Of a stretch of 64,000 nucleotides of DNA, positions 12,901 through 22,580 are shown piece after piece. The notes beneath the pieces were generated by a model. That model made no database searches. It saw only the letters and a program-made list of their open reading frames with translations, and had not been told where the DNA came from. The DNA is from Oegoconia quadripuncta. Its lineage: Eukaryota > Arthropoda > Insecta > Lepidoptera > Autostichidae. Positions within the stretch are counted from its first letter, which is position 1; each line of letters opens with the position of its first letter. A program made the position numbers and the translations under genes. Location: positions 3,971,001-4,035,000 of the forward strand of contig OX438748.1 in NCBI GenBank assembly GCA_949316235.1, given 5' to 3'.

Positions 12901-15394
12901 TCAATATCAATTTTCATGGATTTTTTACCGATATACGCAATTTTTGGTACTACAGAATAATGTTTTCTGTATTCGTTTATATAATGTTTTAATCTGTAAG
13001 CCGGCACCTATACTTACGATGTTTTTTTTTTCGCTACAGCTGTTGTAGTTTACCAGATATGAAGGTTTTGATTAATAAAGGCACTGTGCGCGCAGCACAA
13101 AAGTGCGACCGCGCGAAGCGGACAGTAGACTGGAATTTGGCCGCGCGGGCTGGACGGTTGAATTAATAAGTACCTATTAATTACTATAACAAAGATACCC
13201 AAAATTTCAATAGATCCGATAATGGGGCCGATTTTCTCGTCAATATTTTTATTTTATTATATTAGATTTTCTGACCGACTTTTTGTAAGACGTGGACGTT
13301 GCAATATTGTCATTTATAGGTTTAATTTTTTGTCGCCAAAAATGAGTTGCCGATTGTCAGCCGTGGGCGGCCAGCCTTACAGCTTTGATCTCTACCCAAA
13401 CGCTTCAAAGAAGAGATCTGTTAGCTATAAGGCCACCTTTTTGTGCTATTAATGATGTGTGGCGTCTTCATTTATGTAGTTTCTATTAACTGTACAATAA
13501 AGTCTATTTCATTGATTGAAATTACTTTGTTTAACTTCGCCAATCTCGTAGAAATGAAGACTTATTATATTTTTTTGCGCAGCTCGGTTCTATGGACATG
13601 CCCATGCCGCCGCCGCCCCTAATGTTCCCGACGTCGAGCCGCGTCGACTCAGAGGAACAAGCTGTCTCCTCGATGCTGCTGAGCTGGTACATGAGCGGTT
13701 ACTATACTGGATTGTACCAGGGGCTGAGGAGGTATGACATTATTATACAAAGTAACTAGTTTTCTTTTTTGACGACCTGTTTGGTGTAGTGGTTACAAAC
13801 TTTGTTGCTATACCAAAAGGTCGCGGGTTCGAATCCCGCTAGGGACATATGTTTGTATGATGAATACAGACTTGTGTTCCCGAGTTATGGATGTTTTTCA
13901 TTTATATATGTATTTATTTACAAAAAAAAATATGTATTTGTGTAGTTTATCAACCATCTGGTATACATAATACAAGCCTAGTTACTTAGTGTGGAACAAG
14001 ATGGCGATGTGTGTATGTGCAAAGATATTTATTTATTTATTCTTTAGTGACCGAAGATTCAGATTCGGCCAAAACTCTGCCGAAACTAGGTTTTTGTGAA
14101 TTTCGAATTTCGTGCGCTATTCGGCTAGCTTCAGGTAAATTCGTAGCTCGTGTGTTTGTATTGAGTAAGTTTGTGTTTTTCTCACACATAAATGAATTGC
14201 ATTTATTATAAGATAACTGTCTGTAGGTGTATGTGAAAAAAAATACACAATGGAAATTTATTTGCTTATGGAAATGAAACTTGGGTCTCTCAGTATGGGC
14301 AGTATGGGCCTCATAGGGTCAGTTCACACCGAGACGCGACGCGACGCGACGCTGCGCGCACATTTTTCATAGAGCGACTCAGAATATACTTTATTCACTA
14401 CACGAAAAGATACACATTACATTGTGAGAATTCAGATTACGTTGCACCACGCAGCACTGCGCCTCGAGGTGCAGCGCGAAATCATTGGCCTCTTTGAGTA
14501 TCGTCGCGTCGCGTCGCGTCTCGGTGTGAATTGACCCATAAGAAAACTCAAAGTCACGTAATGAGCTATACAGAGGGCGATGTTCGGTGTTTCACTACGT
14601 GAATGAATCAGTAATGAAGTAAGTCACTGGACATAGCCCAGCGGATTAGCAAGTGGCAGTGGGCAGGGCACATACCTCCAAGAACTGATGGCCGGTGGAG
14701 CATTAAGGTTCTCGAGTGGAGACCACGCACACGCAAGCGCAGCGTAGGACGTCCACTCACAAGGTGAACAGACGACTGTTAAAGATCTCGGGAAATCGCT
14801 GGATGCAGGCCGCTTCCAACCGGTTGCTTTAGAAGTCTCCCCAGGTGCCATAGGATACATTTTATGGCAAAAAAATCTATAATATCTACTTCTAGAAAAT
14901 ATGCTGTCGTATTTTATTGTTCTTTAAATGCTTTACATTATTTCCCATTACCGATTTACGACCGTCTCGCAATATCTCTAAACCGCGGCGTTTTAGAAAT
15001 ACTGAAATTGAATTGACAAATCGCGAGGTTCCAGCCCGTAGGATCAGTAACATACATCAACATACCGAAATATAATCACTCAACAACATACCGAAAATTC
15101 GCACTAAGCGGTTCGACTCTTCATTCATAATGCGAACAGCCAAGGCATGGAACTCTCTTCCGGCGTCAGTCTTTCCTGAATCCTACAACCTTGGGATCTT
15201 CAAGAGCAGGGTGAATAGGCATCTACTGAGATCGCGTGCTTCGTCTTCGCCCACATCGTCACTTCCCATCAGATGAGATTGTGGTCAAACGTGTATTCAG
15301 TTAACCATTAAAAAAAAAGTTGTCCCCGAAGGTGCCCGAAGCCTTACAAAAACTTTTTTATTATTTCAGATCCAAAGAGAATCGCCGGAACTAG
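3881..15394 (+). CDS. Smn: Survival motor neuron protein (SMN), whole coding gene, 7 coding exons
   Basis: Joining 3881-3928, 7344-7494, 10756-10938, 11985-12152, 12242-12363, 13583-13731 and 15370-15394 gives 846 nt, a 281-residue protein plus TAG. All introns are GT-AG and all phases agree (0,1,1,1,0,2). Visible parts: acidic N-terminus and Gemin2-binding motif DIWDDSKLNDAYDKAL (residues 28-43); Tudor domain from about residue 91 to 138, with W92 and cage-position residues Y102, Y109, F126, Y129, N131; a lysine-rich stretch (about 190-198); prolines (about 201-203, 231-236); YG box (254-271, containing SWYMSGYYTGLYQG). Human SMN is 294 residues with the same order. In the family, SMN oligomerises through the YG box, binds Gemin2 and reads symmetric dimethylarginine on Sm proteins to build spliceosomal snRNPs in cytoplasm and Gems. 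The start is fixed by an in-frame TAA immediately before the ATG. The identity is very secure; function is inferred from the family. Confidence 0.96.
4980..5245. repeat. Smn: Short motif repeated in Smn intron 1
   Basis: 'ccggttatcggcc' or close variants occur near 4988, 5178 and 5219, the last two about 41 bp apart. Small degenerate local repeat. The rest of intron 1 (3929-7343) is AT-rich, apart from the GC-rich block at 5806-5990 and a tRNA-like MITE near its end. Confidence 0.45.
7093..7289. mobile_element. MITE-like element with tRNA-like core next to Smn exon 2
   Basis: Imperfect terminal inverted repeats: 7093-7117 (ttatttttaggatatctaat...) against 7260-7289 reversed. Between them (about 7147-7216) is a tRNA-like stretch with an A-box-like 'tggctcagtggttaaga' and a B-box-like 'gttcgattccc'. 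The ends of the tRNA-like part do not pair as an acceptor stem, so it is not called a tRNA gene. Confidence 0.5.
7344..7494 (+). CDS. Smn: Smn coding exon 2 (Gemin2-binding region)
   Basis: Acceptor tag at 7341-7343, donor ag|gtaagg at 7495, ending with one nt of a split codon. It encodes residues 17-66: an acidic run, then DIWDDSKLNDAYDKAL, the conserved SMN helix that docks on Gemin2. An ORF running past the donor into intron 2 (to 7748) is intron read-through. A MITE-like element with a tRNA-like core ends only about 55 bp upstream of this acceptor. Confidence 0.95.
7625..7745 (-). repeat. LINE 3' tail (probable)
   Basis: On the minus strand reads gaagaaaacccgctggggga ... followed by an AT-rich end with caataaagc, the pattern of lepidopteran non-LTR retrotransposon 3' ends. 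In Smn intron 2. Confidence 0.45.
8051..8312 (+). mobile_element. tRNA-derived SINE, family A
   Basis: Contains ctataccaaaaggtcg, B-box ggttcgaattcc, gggggcatat, tttatcaaccatct, the end motif ctagatggcgctgtgtg and an AT-rich tail. The head is degraded. In Smn intron 2; the family recurs at 10315, 13774, 19094, 25530 and 36683-37547. Confidence 0.8.
8503..8560 (-). repeat. RTE-type LINE 3' end fragment
   Basis: On the minus strand ggagatctttgagggaggcc, then tttgtccataagtgg, and a tgatgatgatga tail, matching the ends of the RTE fossils at 1264 and 2593. Confidence 0.55.
9366..9529. mobile_element. MITE, 164 bp, long terminal inverted repeats
   Basis: Begins ttataatggtgtcgattcgg and ends with its exact reverse complement. 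The complementarity continues imperfectly into 'aaactaaaaccagtttt' on both sides (about 55 bp per arm). Lies in Smn intron 2, directly beside a truncated 'atgcgaaagttt' repeat tail. Confidence 0.75.
10315..10584 (+). mobile_element. tRNA-derived SINE, family A, near full length
   Basis: Starts gacctgtttggtgtagtggt (A-box), B-box gggttcaaatccc, the shared body, end motif ctagatggcgttgtgtgta and an atttatttattt tail. In Smn intron 2, 171 bp before exon 3. Confidence 0.85.
10756..10938 (+). CDS. Smn: Smn coding exon 3 (Tudor domain, first part)
   Basis: Acceptor cacag at 10751-10755 and donor ag|gtaatc at 10939. Residues 67-127. A lysine-rich lead (KNKRNK) is followed by the Tudor start ESWRAGMPCRAVYEGDG and strand ECVIRFL. 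By alignment of the pattern, the human cage residue W102 is Y102 here, Y109 is kept and Y127 is F126, so every position remains aromatic. Confidence 0.95.
11645..11795 (-). repeat. LINE 3' tail with 'ggccgcc' motif
   Basis: Minus strand: cctggaagcgatcgctttta, gtgataaggccgccaaat ... tgtacaataaagaatattt. The same 3' end occurs on the plus strand at 13408-13520 and 53201-53316. It is the 3' end of a dispersed non-LTR retrotransposon. Confidence 0.6.
11799..11833. other. Smn: Perfect 15-bp hairpin in Smn intron 3
   Basis: gtttactgcgtacgc, loop tacct, then the exact reverse complement. Stem 11799-11813 and 11819-11833. Confidence 0.8.
11985..12152 (+). CDS. Smn: Smn coding exon 4 (Tudor end and linker)
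   Basis: Acceptor tacag at 11980-11984, donor ag|gtaaat at 12153. The first codon is split (G|GG). Encodes GYENSEIVAI, which supplies cage residues Y129 and N131, then a polar linker rich in D, S and P. An ORF continuing to 12358 on this strand is read-through of the short intron 4 in a changed frame. Confidence 0.94.
12242..12363 (+). CDS. Smn: Smn coding exon 5 (basic/proline linker), two possible acceptors
   Basis: Donor aat|gtaagt at 12364. Using the acceptor ttcag at 12237-12241 gives ERSFQRRKKSKKKKNIQPPP, with a run of basic residues, then FNSFDLPDMPLPMPNP. A second AG lies 12 nt upstream (acag, 12226-12229). It gives the same frame with four extra residues, replacing E by VVLSE. Intron 4 is only 89 or 77 bp. 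Confidence 0.9.
13408..13520 (+). repeat. LINE 3' tail in Smn intron 5
   Basis: Reads gaagagatctgttagctata, aggccacct ... ctgtacaataaagtctattt, then attgattga. Same family as 11645-11795 and 53201-53316. Confidence 0.6.
13583..13731 (+). CDS. Smn: Smn coding exon 6 (YG box)
   Basis: Acceptor gcgcag at 13577-13582 and donor ag|gtatga at 13732, leaving two nt of a split arginine codon. Residues 225-273: a short proline run (MPMPPPPL) and then the YG-box self-association helix, S254 to G271, with the alternating Y/G spacing seen in SMN orthologues (SWYMSGYYTGLYQG). Confidence 0.96.
13774..14041 (+). mobile_element. tRNA-derived SINE, family A, near full length
   Basis: gacctgtttggtgtagtggt head, B-box gggttcgaatccc, the standard body and an atttatttattt tail. 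It begins 42 bp after the Smn exon 6 donor. Confidence 0.87.
14316..14537. mobile_element. MITE, 222 bp, GC-rich inverted ends
   Basis: Opens gggtcagttcacaccgagac followed by (gcgac)n and closes with the reverse complement (gtctcggtgtgaattgaccc reversed, one mismatch). Flanks suggest a short 'ata' duplication. In Smn intron 6. Confidence 0.75.
14627..14862 (+). pseudogene. RTE-type LINE RT C-terminal fossil in Smn intron 6
   Basis: Translates to DIAQRISKWQWAGHI, RTDGRW, VLEWRPRTRKRSVGRPLTR then stops and frameshifts. Homologous to 2593-3052. Confidence 0.78.
15094..15276 (+). pseudogene. Non-LTR retrotransposon RT C-terminal tail, open copy
   Basis: Open frame KIRTKRFDSSFIMRTAKAWN ... SLPASVFPESYNLGIFK ... 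SRVNRHLLRSRA up to TGA. The 'RTAkaWNsLP' block is a hallmark of the far C-terminus of lepidopteran non-LTR elements. Copies recur at 38057, 39694 (minus) and 47845. Its 3' tail ends about 60 bp before Smn exon 7. Confidence 0.75.
15370..15394 (+). CDS. Smn: Smn coding exon 7 (C-terminus and stop)
   Basis: Acceptor atttcag at 15363-15369. Completes the split codon as R274 and adds SKENRRN and TAG at 15392-15394. The phase match and the short basic tail after the YG box support it. Candidate poly(A) signals follow at 15482 and 15525. Confidence 0.88.
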
Positions 15395-15481
15395 GAAAGC
15401 CACCGCAAGTAATGGAAATGAAACGACACGACATCAATTTAACCTTTTTTATTTTTAGTTTCACATAAAAAATGAACTACA

Positions 15482-15530
15482 AATAAAAATAGAAAATGCT
15501 GTTATTATCCATTAAAAAAATAATAATAAA
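15482..15530 (+). promoter_or_regulatory. Smn: Candidate Smn poly(A) signals
   Basis: AATAAA occurs at 15482-15487 and again at 15525-15530, about 90 and 130 bp after the Smn stop codon, in AT-rich sequence. Either would give a short 3' UTR. Confidence 0.5.
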
Positions 15531-17590
15531 TTAAATTATGCCTCCAGATTTCTGTGTAATTCTATGTACAAAATATACATTTTGACACATTTAAGTGAAT
15601 TCGATGCTCGAAATGGGATTATGTTAGTTTACCTGATTGGTGGGTTTCATTTTAAAACTAAGTAACATAACAAAGTTCTTTTTAAGCGTATATCGTATCG
15701 TATGCGAAACTAATCACGTTAGTAGATGTGTCGATTTTCGATCATAGAAGTGATTAAGCTAAATGCTGGAATTGCGAATGGCCTGCTGCGAATACTGCCT
15801 AGATTATGTGACTGGTTGAGAACAGACCCACTAAGGAAAATGAGCGACCCATAACAGCTATTTATATGTAAAATATAATTCCCGTAGTATTTAAATGTTG
15901 TCCACTTTTGATTCTTGCAAATATTTTTGTCAACGACAGTAGCATTTTTTAATAACGTTGAACACGAGTCTATCCAGAGTACGGTATCTGTTTTCATTTA
16001 TGTCATCGAAGATGTATACCTACCTACTTTCACGTGATTGCGTATTCGGTACGATACTAGGTAACGGCCAATATGGATGTTGCAAGCAGATGCTTAAATT
16101 AGCCATACAATCGAATGCATAGGCGGATCGTTATGTAGTGCGGACATTTCTTGCATTACAGAAAACTTCGTGGGACTCGGTAGTATCCGAAAGAACCTCA
16201 ACCCGCTCTGAGCAGCACAGGTTAATGCGGAAAGTCCGCCACACATAACCCGCTTAGGTATTCAAATGTTTGGCCAATTTATTCATATGCCTACTACATG
16301 GATACACTGATGATATTCTAACATCGTTATGACAATCATTTGAAAGAACATGAGTGCAAAATAATATAAGTCCTTCAGTTAGTATGCTAGGTGTTTATAA
16401 TTCATTGATACAATGTTTTCAATTGTGTAATTTGGGATTGCAATCCGGATTGGATCTAGCATCGTTTGACTGTCTTCCAGATTCAATTATGCAAGAAGCG
16501 ACGGTAATTCGTCTGCTCTAGGTGCGACAGTAAACAAGCGCTGATCTCTTACAAGCTTAGCATAAAGCTGAGTCGTTTCTCATTCACTGCTGCGACATTT
16601 CACATAGCGTTTTATTTGTCTAACAATTGTTGTATATGCGTCGAAGTAGCGAATAAATAGTTCCTTTCTTTACATTCGATTTATCTGTACAAAATTGTGG
16701 AAAAATGTTATATGTACACGGCAGGTCTGCTTCCTCTATTTCACAATTAATAATGAAATGAATTGTTCATAAAAATATGAGCATCGAGTATCTTGGTTGT
16801 TCGTCTCACGGCAAAAATTGTCTTCTCTTTGTTTACCTTGGCATACCCAAGGTCGTGGAATGCACAGAGGAACAACTGACCACCATAACTGAATAATGAT
16901 ACCTATCAATAATAAGGCTTTGTAAATTATTATTATGTAAGTATAAAATAAAGCATTTTTTAACATTGAGCTCGGATCGATTTTTTAAATTTTTATCTAT
17001 TTTATATCGTACTAATTCAATAAATAGAAGGTAGTGCATGACGGAGTTGATATCATAATAATTATTAGCAACAACATACTAGCGGTATTTATCATGAATA
17101 TAGTAAAATAAAGAAAGAATATCTCGTTTCAAATAAAACAATGTGAATTAACCGGATTGCAATCTCTAAATCTGTAACAGGTCTGTGTTTCGAGGAGACA
17201 GAGGCAGAATTAAGGATTCCGACTATTTCCGACTGTCTCTAGGGTGATTTGAAATACCCAGCTTGTCTCAGTTTCTCGCAGGTTTTGTGTACTAGTCTTC
17301 TTTATCGTCATTATATTAGTCCATATGTCATACATAACAATCATAGTACGTAATAATATGGTTTGTACACCATAGGGAAATGTCAGATATTTCTATTTTC
17401 CTAAAAAGGTTAATTAATCCATTTATGCCCCCAAGTGTCAGACTTTTGAAATTTTAGCCATGTAGTTAGAAACATGAGTGTTCTCATGTTAATAAGATTA
17501 TATAAGTAATCTGGGGGGAATTTATAGGGGGGATAGGACTAACCGAAAATTCCTAATGTATACAATTTTTGAATAATCTTTCCTATAAAT

Positions 17591-17872
17591 AAGGGTGAAA
17601 ATACACACGCTTGTAAAAGGCATGCGCGTAACAGGCGTACCAATTAAATGCTGTGAAATCTACGCAAACTAACTGACGTAAGCATGAAAGCATATACACA
17701 GAAAAGGCATGCCGGTTGAAGGCATGTCGATAGAAAACACCTCACTCGATTTCTTGCCTTTGGCGGAGTAGTGTGAACGCGTCTGCCAAGGTATGCCTAT
17801 AAAAAGCATGCTACTGGTAATAGTTACAGGCATACCGTTGCATGCTTTTTACATATGTGTATTTTCGCCTTG
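17591..17872. mobile_element. MITE, about 282 bp
   Basis: Left end aagggtgaaaatacacacgc ... aaggcatgc; right end is its imperfect reverse complement (gcatgctttttacatatgtg, tattttcgcctt). Several internal copies of 'ggcatgc' or 'gcatgc' in both directions. Confidence 0.65.
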
Positions 17873-19093
17873 ACTGACACATTATTAAGATCTGCCTAAG
17901 AAAGTAACTTTGTATTCTGAACGACGATTACTTATAAACAAAAAGTTTAGGATAATAAATAAAAATAAATTTGAACATCTTTCGCTAAAATGCAATCTTT
18001 TCGAGTAGGTAATGTTATCAATCTAAATAACATTACCACTGATTGAATGATGACGTATATTTATAATAATAAATAAATGGCAAAGTAACAAAACGGATTT
18101 GAACACTGTTTCCATACATATTTTGGGGTACAGTCAACCGCACATGACAACGAACGTTCAGTCGACTTGCATTTACTAGTAGGCTGCTTATACTGGTGGC
18201 ATAGAATTTAGTGATATCCGGTTTGACTCACAGTCCATTATACATAATAATTTGAACAACATAAAATACACTTTATAAATTGAATTGCTGTACAGACAGA
18301 AATTTAAAAAGATTACGTCATTCAAATCCTAATTTAAACATTTAGTAAGAAAATTAATATAGTTTATAACACCAGAGACCTATTCCATAGTCACTCTGAA
18401 ATCCGTGTAAATTCATAAATTATTCTTAAGTGGGAGGTTTCCTTATGCCAAAGTGAAGTCTGTAAATTTGACCTTGACTATTCCTATCTCACTATATCTC
18501 CCCTCTCTTTCCTTGTAGTTGTAAATTACTCTAGTTAGAAAGAGGTGAAAGTGAGCGAAAGCCAAACTTTGTCTTCTTGTAGGCATTTGGTCTCCACCTT
18601 TATCGATAACTCTTTATCTTAATTGCACACACAATTTTTACAGAAATATGCATTGTATAAAAGATATTCAAGGCGATCTTAATTTCGAAAGAGTTTTCTA
18701 CCAAAAACCTGAGAGATAATAATAGTCTCTGTATTGTTTTCACCACAAACGTTAGGGATAGGTTCCACGAATATAGCATTTTGTTTGTATGTTGCTTGTG
18801 TGGCAAGTCATCAGGCTCCCCAACTCTGAAGGATTGTATGCATATTAATAGTGTTATATTGTGTGTGTGTCCGTGAAATACAAAGTGTTTACTTGATAAG
18901 GCAGAAAATAATGTACACATAATTTTAAATTTATGTAATACGTAATTTATTCAACAATATGGATATACTAAGTAATATAAAGCATAATGTAACCTACCTA
19001 TTATATACACGTAGTACGTACATACCAATACTTTTATTATGGAATTAATAAATATAGACAAATAGTACTCTTTTCTTGAAGATACCTAACAAT

Positions 19094-19487
19094 GACTGCC
19101 TGTTTGGTGTAGTAGTTAGCAACTCTGATCACTATACCAAAAGGTTGCGGGTTCGAATCCCGCTAGGGGCATATGTTTGTGTGAAGAATACGGACATGTG
19201 TACCCGAGTTATGGATGTTTTCATTTATAATAAGTATTAATTTCTTTTATTTTATATAAATATTTATGTATGTTTATCCGTTATCTAGTATACATAGTAC
19301 AAGCTTTGCTTAGTTTGGGACTAGATGATTGGTGTAAGTGTCCGAAATATTTATTTATTTAATTTACAAAAAACGTATTTATGTAGTTTATCAACCATCT
19401 GGTATCCACAACACAAACTTATAGTTGCTTACTATGGAACTAGATGGCGCTGTGGGTATGTCTGAGGATATGTATTTATTTATTATT
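19094..19487 (+). mobile_element. Mosaic tRNA-derived SINE (family A head, C-type and A-type tails)
   Basis: The head is family A (gcctgtttggtgtagtag, B-box gggttcgaatccc). The middle then follows the other SINE family's tail (gctttgcttagtttgggact, agatgattggtgtaagtgtc) and afterwards returns to the family A tail (tttatcaaccatctggtatc ... ctagatggcgctgtg). Confidence 0.75.
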
Positions 19488-21171
19488 ATTTAATGGACTC
19501 GTATGCATACAGTGTGAATTAAATTCTGTGTCAGACGGAACTGTAATTGAAATTTAAAAATTAGGAATATAGTTCTGCAGGGTTTTCCTCGGGGAACGAG
19601 ATAGTCGCTAATGAAAGTAAGAGGAAGAAAGAATTGTTAAGATTGTAGGCCAAGAAGGATATATCAAGACGACGTCGAATGGAAAGTCATAAACTCCAGT
19701 CGGTATTCAGTAACATGGGAAAAATAGCGCAACCCGAAGATAAAGCAAACGCGTAAATTGGGGATTCGCTCAGTTGCATCAAGAAAAGTGACAACATAAT
19801 CAAGAAGCGGTAGCAGAAGGATCGATAAGGGTGATTCTACCTATGGAGCCGCTTGAGAGATTCGAATGAAAACCTAACTTCATGAGTAAACACGTAAAAA
19901 GAGAAAACTTTTTCTAATAAATCTCTAATTTAACTCTTCACGTAGAATTCAGAGTGGCTGAAGTGAAATAGGCCTCAGTTTGTACATCGGTTTCCTAGAA
20001 AAAAAATTATACTTCATGTTCTTATATTATATCTGATATAAATAATAATGGCAAAGCTCTTACAATGTATACTATACCTTATATAGTAATCTGTGACTAT
20101 ACTATTTACAAGAACCGTAATATACATATAAATTACCGAACTGTCAGTTTTGTTCGGTATTGTATCTCTTTAAATTTAATAACCATTACCTGAAAAACAT
20201 TCTCAAAGTATTTCAGAGGAATCATTGCAATGGAGAAGTAAAACCATTACGTCTTGCAAACCAGTGATGGGCATCTACCCATTGTATTGGCATCTGCCAA
20301 TACCCTTACAATTTTGTTTTACCGCGTATAATCAGTACCTGAATGGTTACATATAAATTTAACATTTGCATTGCAATATAATCCATTTTTCTTTTATTTT
20401 CTTGTAAGGTAAAATAAGCTTTAATATCGTTAAGGTTTATGCTTGTATATTGGGCAGGAAGGCTTGTTGCTGTTTTATTTTACAGGAATTACTCGATTGC
20501 GTACAAATTATTAAGATCTTACAAGATTTTTCTATGAAATAGTTATTTTATGGCAATTACTCGATTTAATTTTGTCTTATCAGTATAAATTATTGGGAGT
20601 TTCAATAATCTTGCGGTAAGACACATAATATATGCCATATCCTGGCAGTCGATAGGCACAAGATTTTATTTGATTTTAACTTGATATAACTGCTCATTCA
20701 CAAAGCCTACGCCATAGCAGAAAGCAGTAACTGTCACATTAAAGTCAAATTTAATTAAAATAAATCAGGATTAATCGGTCCACCCTTAAAGCTGTAATTA
20801 GCTCAAGAACCAGAGCACATAAAAAGTCACAAAACGCACCCTAAACATCGTTGTCCTAACTTTGAACGGTGAACCGACTAATTCTTTTTTTTATCACTAA
20901 GTTCAACTGTAACGACTATTTGCCTATACTATTATATTGAATTGTAATGTGATCTATCATGGTGATTCTGCCAGGATAAGTCGCACATACATAATTTGTA
21001 AGACTAATGGCATGTATTACTCCCAATGGTACCGATTATACGGCATCATAGTTATTCATACAGGCCTCTTTTACATGACTTATTCAAGCCCATTCGCTAA
21101 AATGAGTGTCGTCTCTAGGTACTCAATTTATAGACAGAGTAATGCCATTATGTTAAGAGCCCTGTTGTTGT

Positions 21172-21312
21172 GTTCCGGTTGTCAGAGATAAGATAGCCAG
21201 TCCTCCAAATGTGTTGGGGTTTCCAGGTCAGTACCTACGCTTCCACCTTCAACCTCATCTTCATTTAACATCAGGTGTGATTGGGGTCAAGTACCGACCC
21301 GTTGTGCATAAA
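21172..21312 (+). mobile_element. SINE family B, 5'-truncated copy
   Basis: Reads gttccggttgtcagagataa, gatagcc, ggtttccaggtcagtacct, catcttcatttaacatcagg, tgattggggtcaagta..gac, ccgttgtgcataaaa. This is the body and tail of the SINE seen whole on the minus strand at 35311-35646. Confidence 0.7.
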
Positions 21313-22031
21313 AGTGTAGACGTAAAATAAATCAAGCCTTGTTCACACCTAGCAAGTATACTTGCCGGAGGCAGTACACACACTCGTCATCAGTAGAATG
21401 TGCAGTAGTTCGATAGCGGGGGAAGGGGAAGTATATGATTAATGATACAACGCCGCCGTCATGTCATTGGTTCCTTAAAATCACCGTCAAGCCTAGACGA
21501 TTTATGTTAGGGGAATATGGACGGTATGGTATAGCTTGAACAAATACTATAGCAATCGAGCACTCGTTTAGATAACACTTAAATAATGTATAGGGTTCAG
21601 TTTCAAAATTTACCTAAGAATGAACAAGACGCATGCACCTTAGTACTTTAAAATTAGCCGTTTTCGCGTCAACTCATAATAAGCGACTAATTTTGCAAAA
21701 TAGTCTTATTTAGACAGATTTTAATGACTAGGAATGTATAGATAGATACTATTATAGTGTACAAAACATTAAGTACATTATTCCTTGAATTTATAAAAAA
21801 TAGTTAAATTGGACAGGGAATAGACTAGGGTTCCATTTGAACAGGCAAACCACACGTTTACCAAGCATATCTCGTACATAAGACAATGTTGCATTTTATT
21901 TGAAATCGATACTTCATCGACTAAGCAGTCTTGTAGTCGAAAAAGTATGTAATAGGCTAGGTTTCAGGATGAAATATGTCGGATGTAGCTTTACATATAA
22001 GGCAAGATATAACCAAGGACCCCTTGGGCCT

Positions 22032-22168
22032 GGCGCGCACTGGACAACTTAGTTTGCAATTTTCACTTAATCAATTTCAGCCGATAGCCGCCGGATAAAC
22101 GAGTAGCAATGTATAAGCAATTCCTAGCTGATACGGCGACTAAATTTGCCCTTTTGTCCCTACGCGCC
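22032..22168. mobile_element. Possible short MITE below the membrane-protein gene
   Basis: Starts ggcgcgcactggacaa and ends with the approximate reverse complement of ggcgcgtagggacaa. About 300 bp past the stop codon of the minus-strand gene, so possibly within or just beyond its 3' UTR. Weak. Confidence 0.3.
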
Positions 22169-22474
22169 TGATAACGTATATCTTTCTAAGAAAACATACA
22201 AGCCGTTGTGGATACAATAGGAATCTAACACTTGCAATTTGTAACCTAGTAAAATTTTCCACATGGTCTGTGTTTTAAACGCATTTTCGTAGTGTTTCAA
22301 GTATCAAGATTCTACAGCCCATCTATAGTAAAGAATAAAACTCAATATAACAAAAACGTTTCCTACGAATATCTTTTTCCACACAGATTACGTTGTTTCA
22401 ACCAAATGTACAGGTACGCGAGCTGACTCGACGCGAGTGGACTTGCAGTGTCAACGCGGCTTTGCTTGTGAGAA

Positions 22475-22580
22475 TCAGACCAGCGTGCTGAGCTCGTGTG
22501 TGTCGTGACTAAGGTCGATGGTGGCAGCGGGGACGCCTGGCGTAACCGCGCCCTCGCCTGGAGGCGTGCTCGTTGGAGGC
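22475..22580 (-). CDS. Membrane-protein gene, coding exon 4 (C-terminal tail)
   Basis: Acceptor with a good pyrimidine tract (cctgtttctag) above 22580. One nt completes R322, then 34 codons (PPTSTPPGEGAVTPGVPAA and TIDLSHDTHELSTLV) and TGA at 22477-22475. The G+C-rich coding bias contrasts with the flanks. The ending STLV fits a PDZ ligand. An AATAAA on the minus strand at 21900-21895 is a possible but weak poly(A) signal. Confidence 0.8.

Larger units (their letters stand above)
15395..22474. other. Intergenic space between the 3' ends of the two convergent genes
   Basis: After the Smn poly(A) signals no exon is recognisable. It contains one MITE (17591), a mosaic SINE (19094), a SINE-B body (21172) and a possible small MITE (22032). 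The remainder (15540-17590, 17873-19090, 19490-21170, 21320-22030) is AT-rich with only chance ORFs. Both 3' UTRs lie at its edges. Confidence 0.6.
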
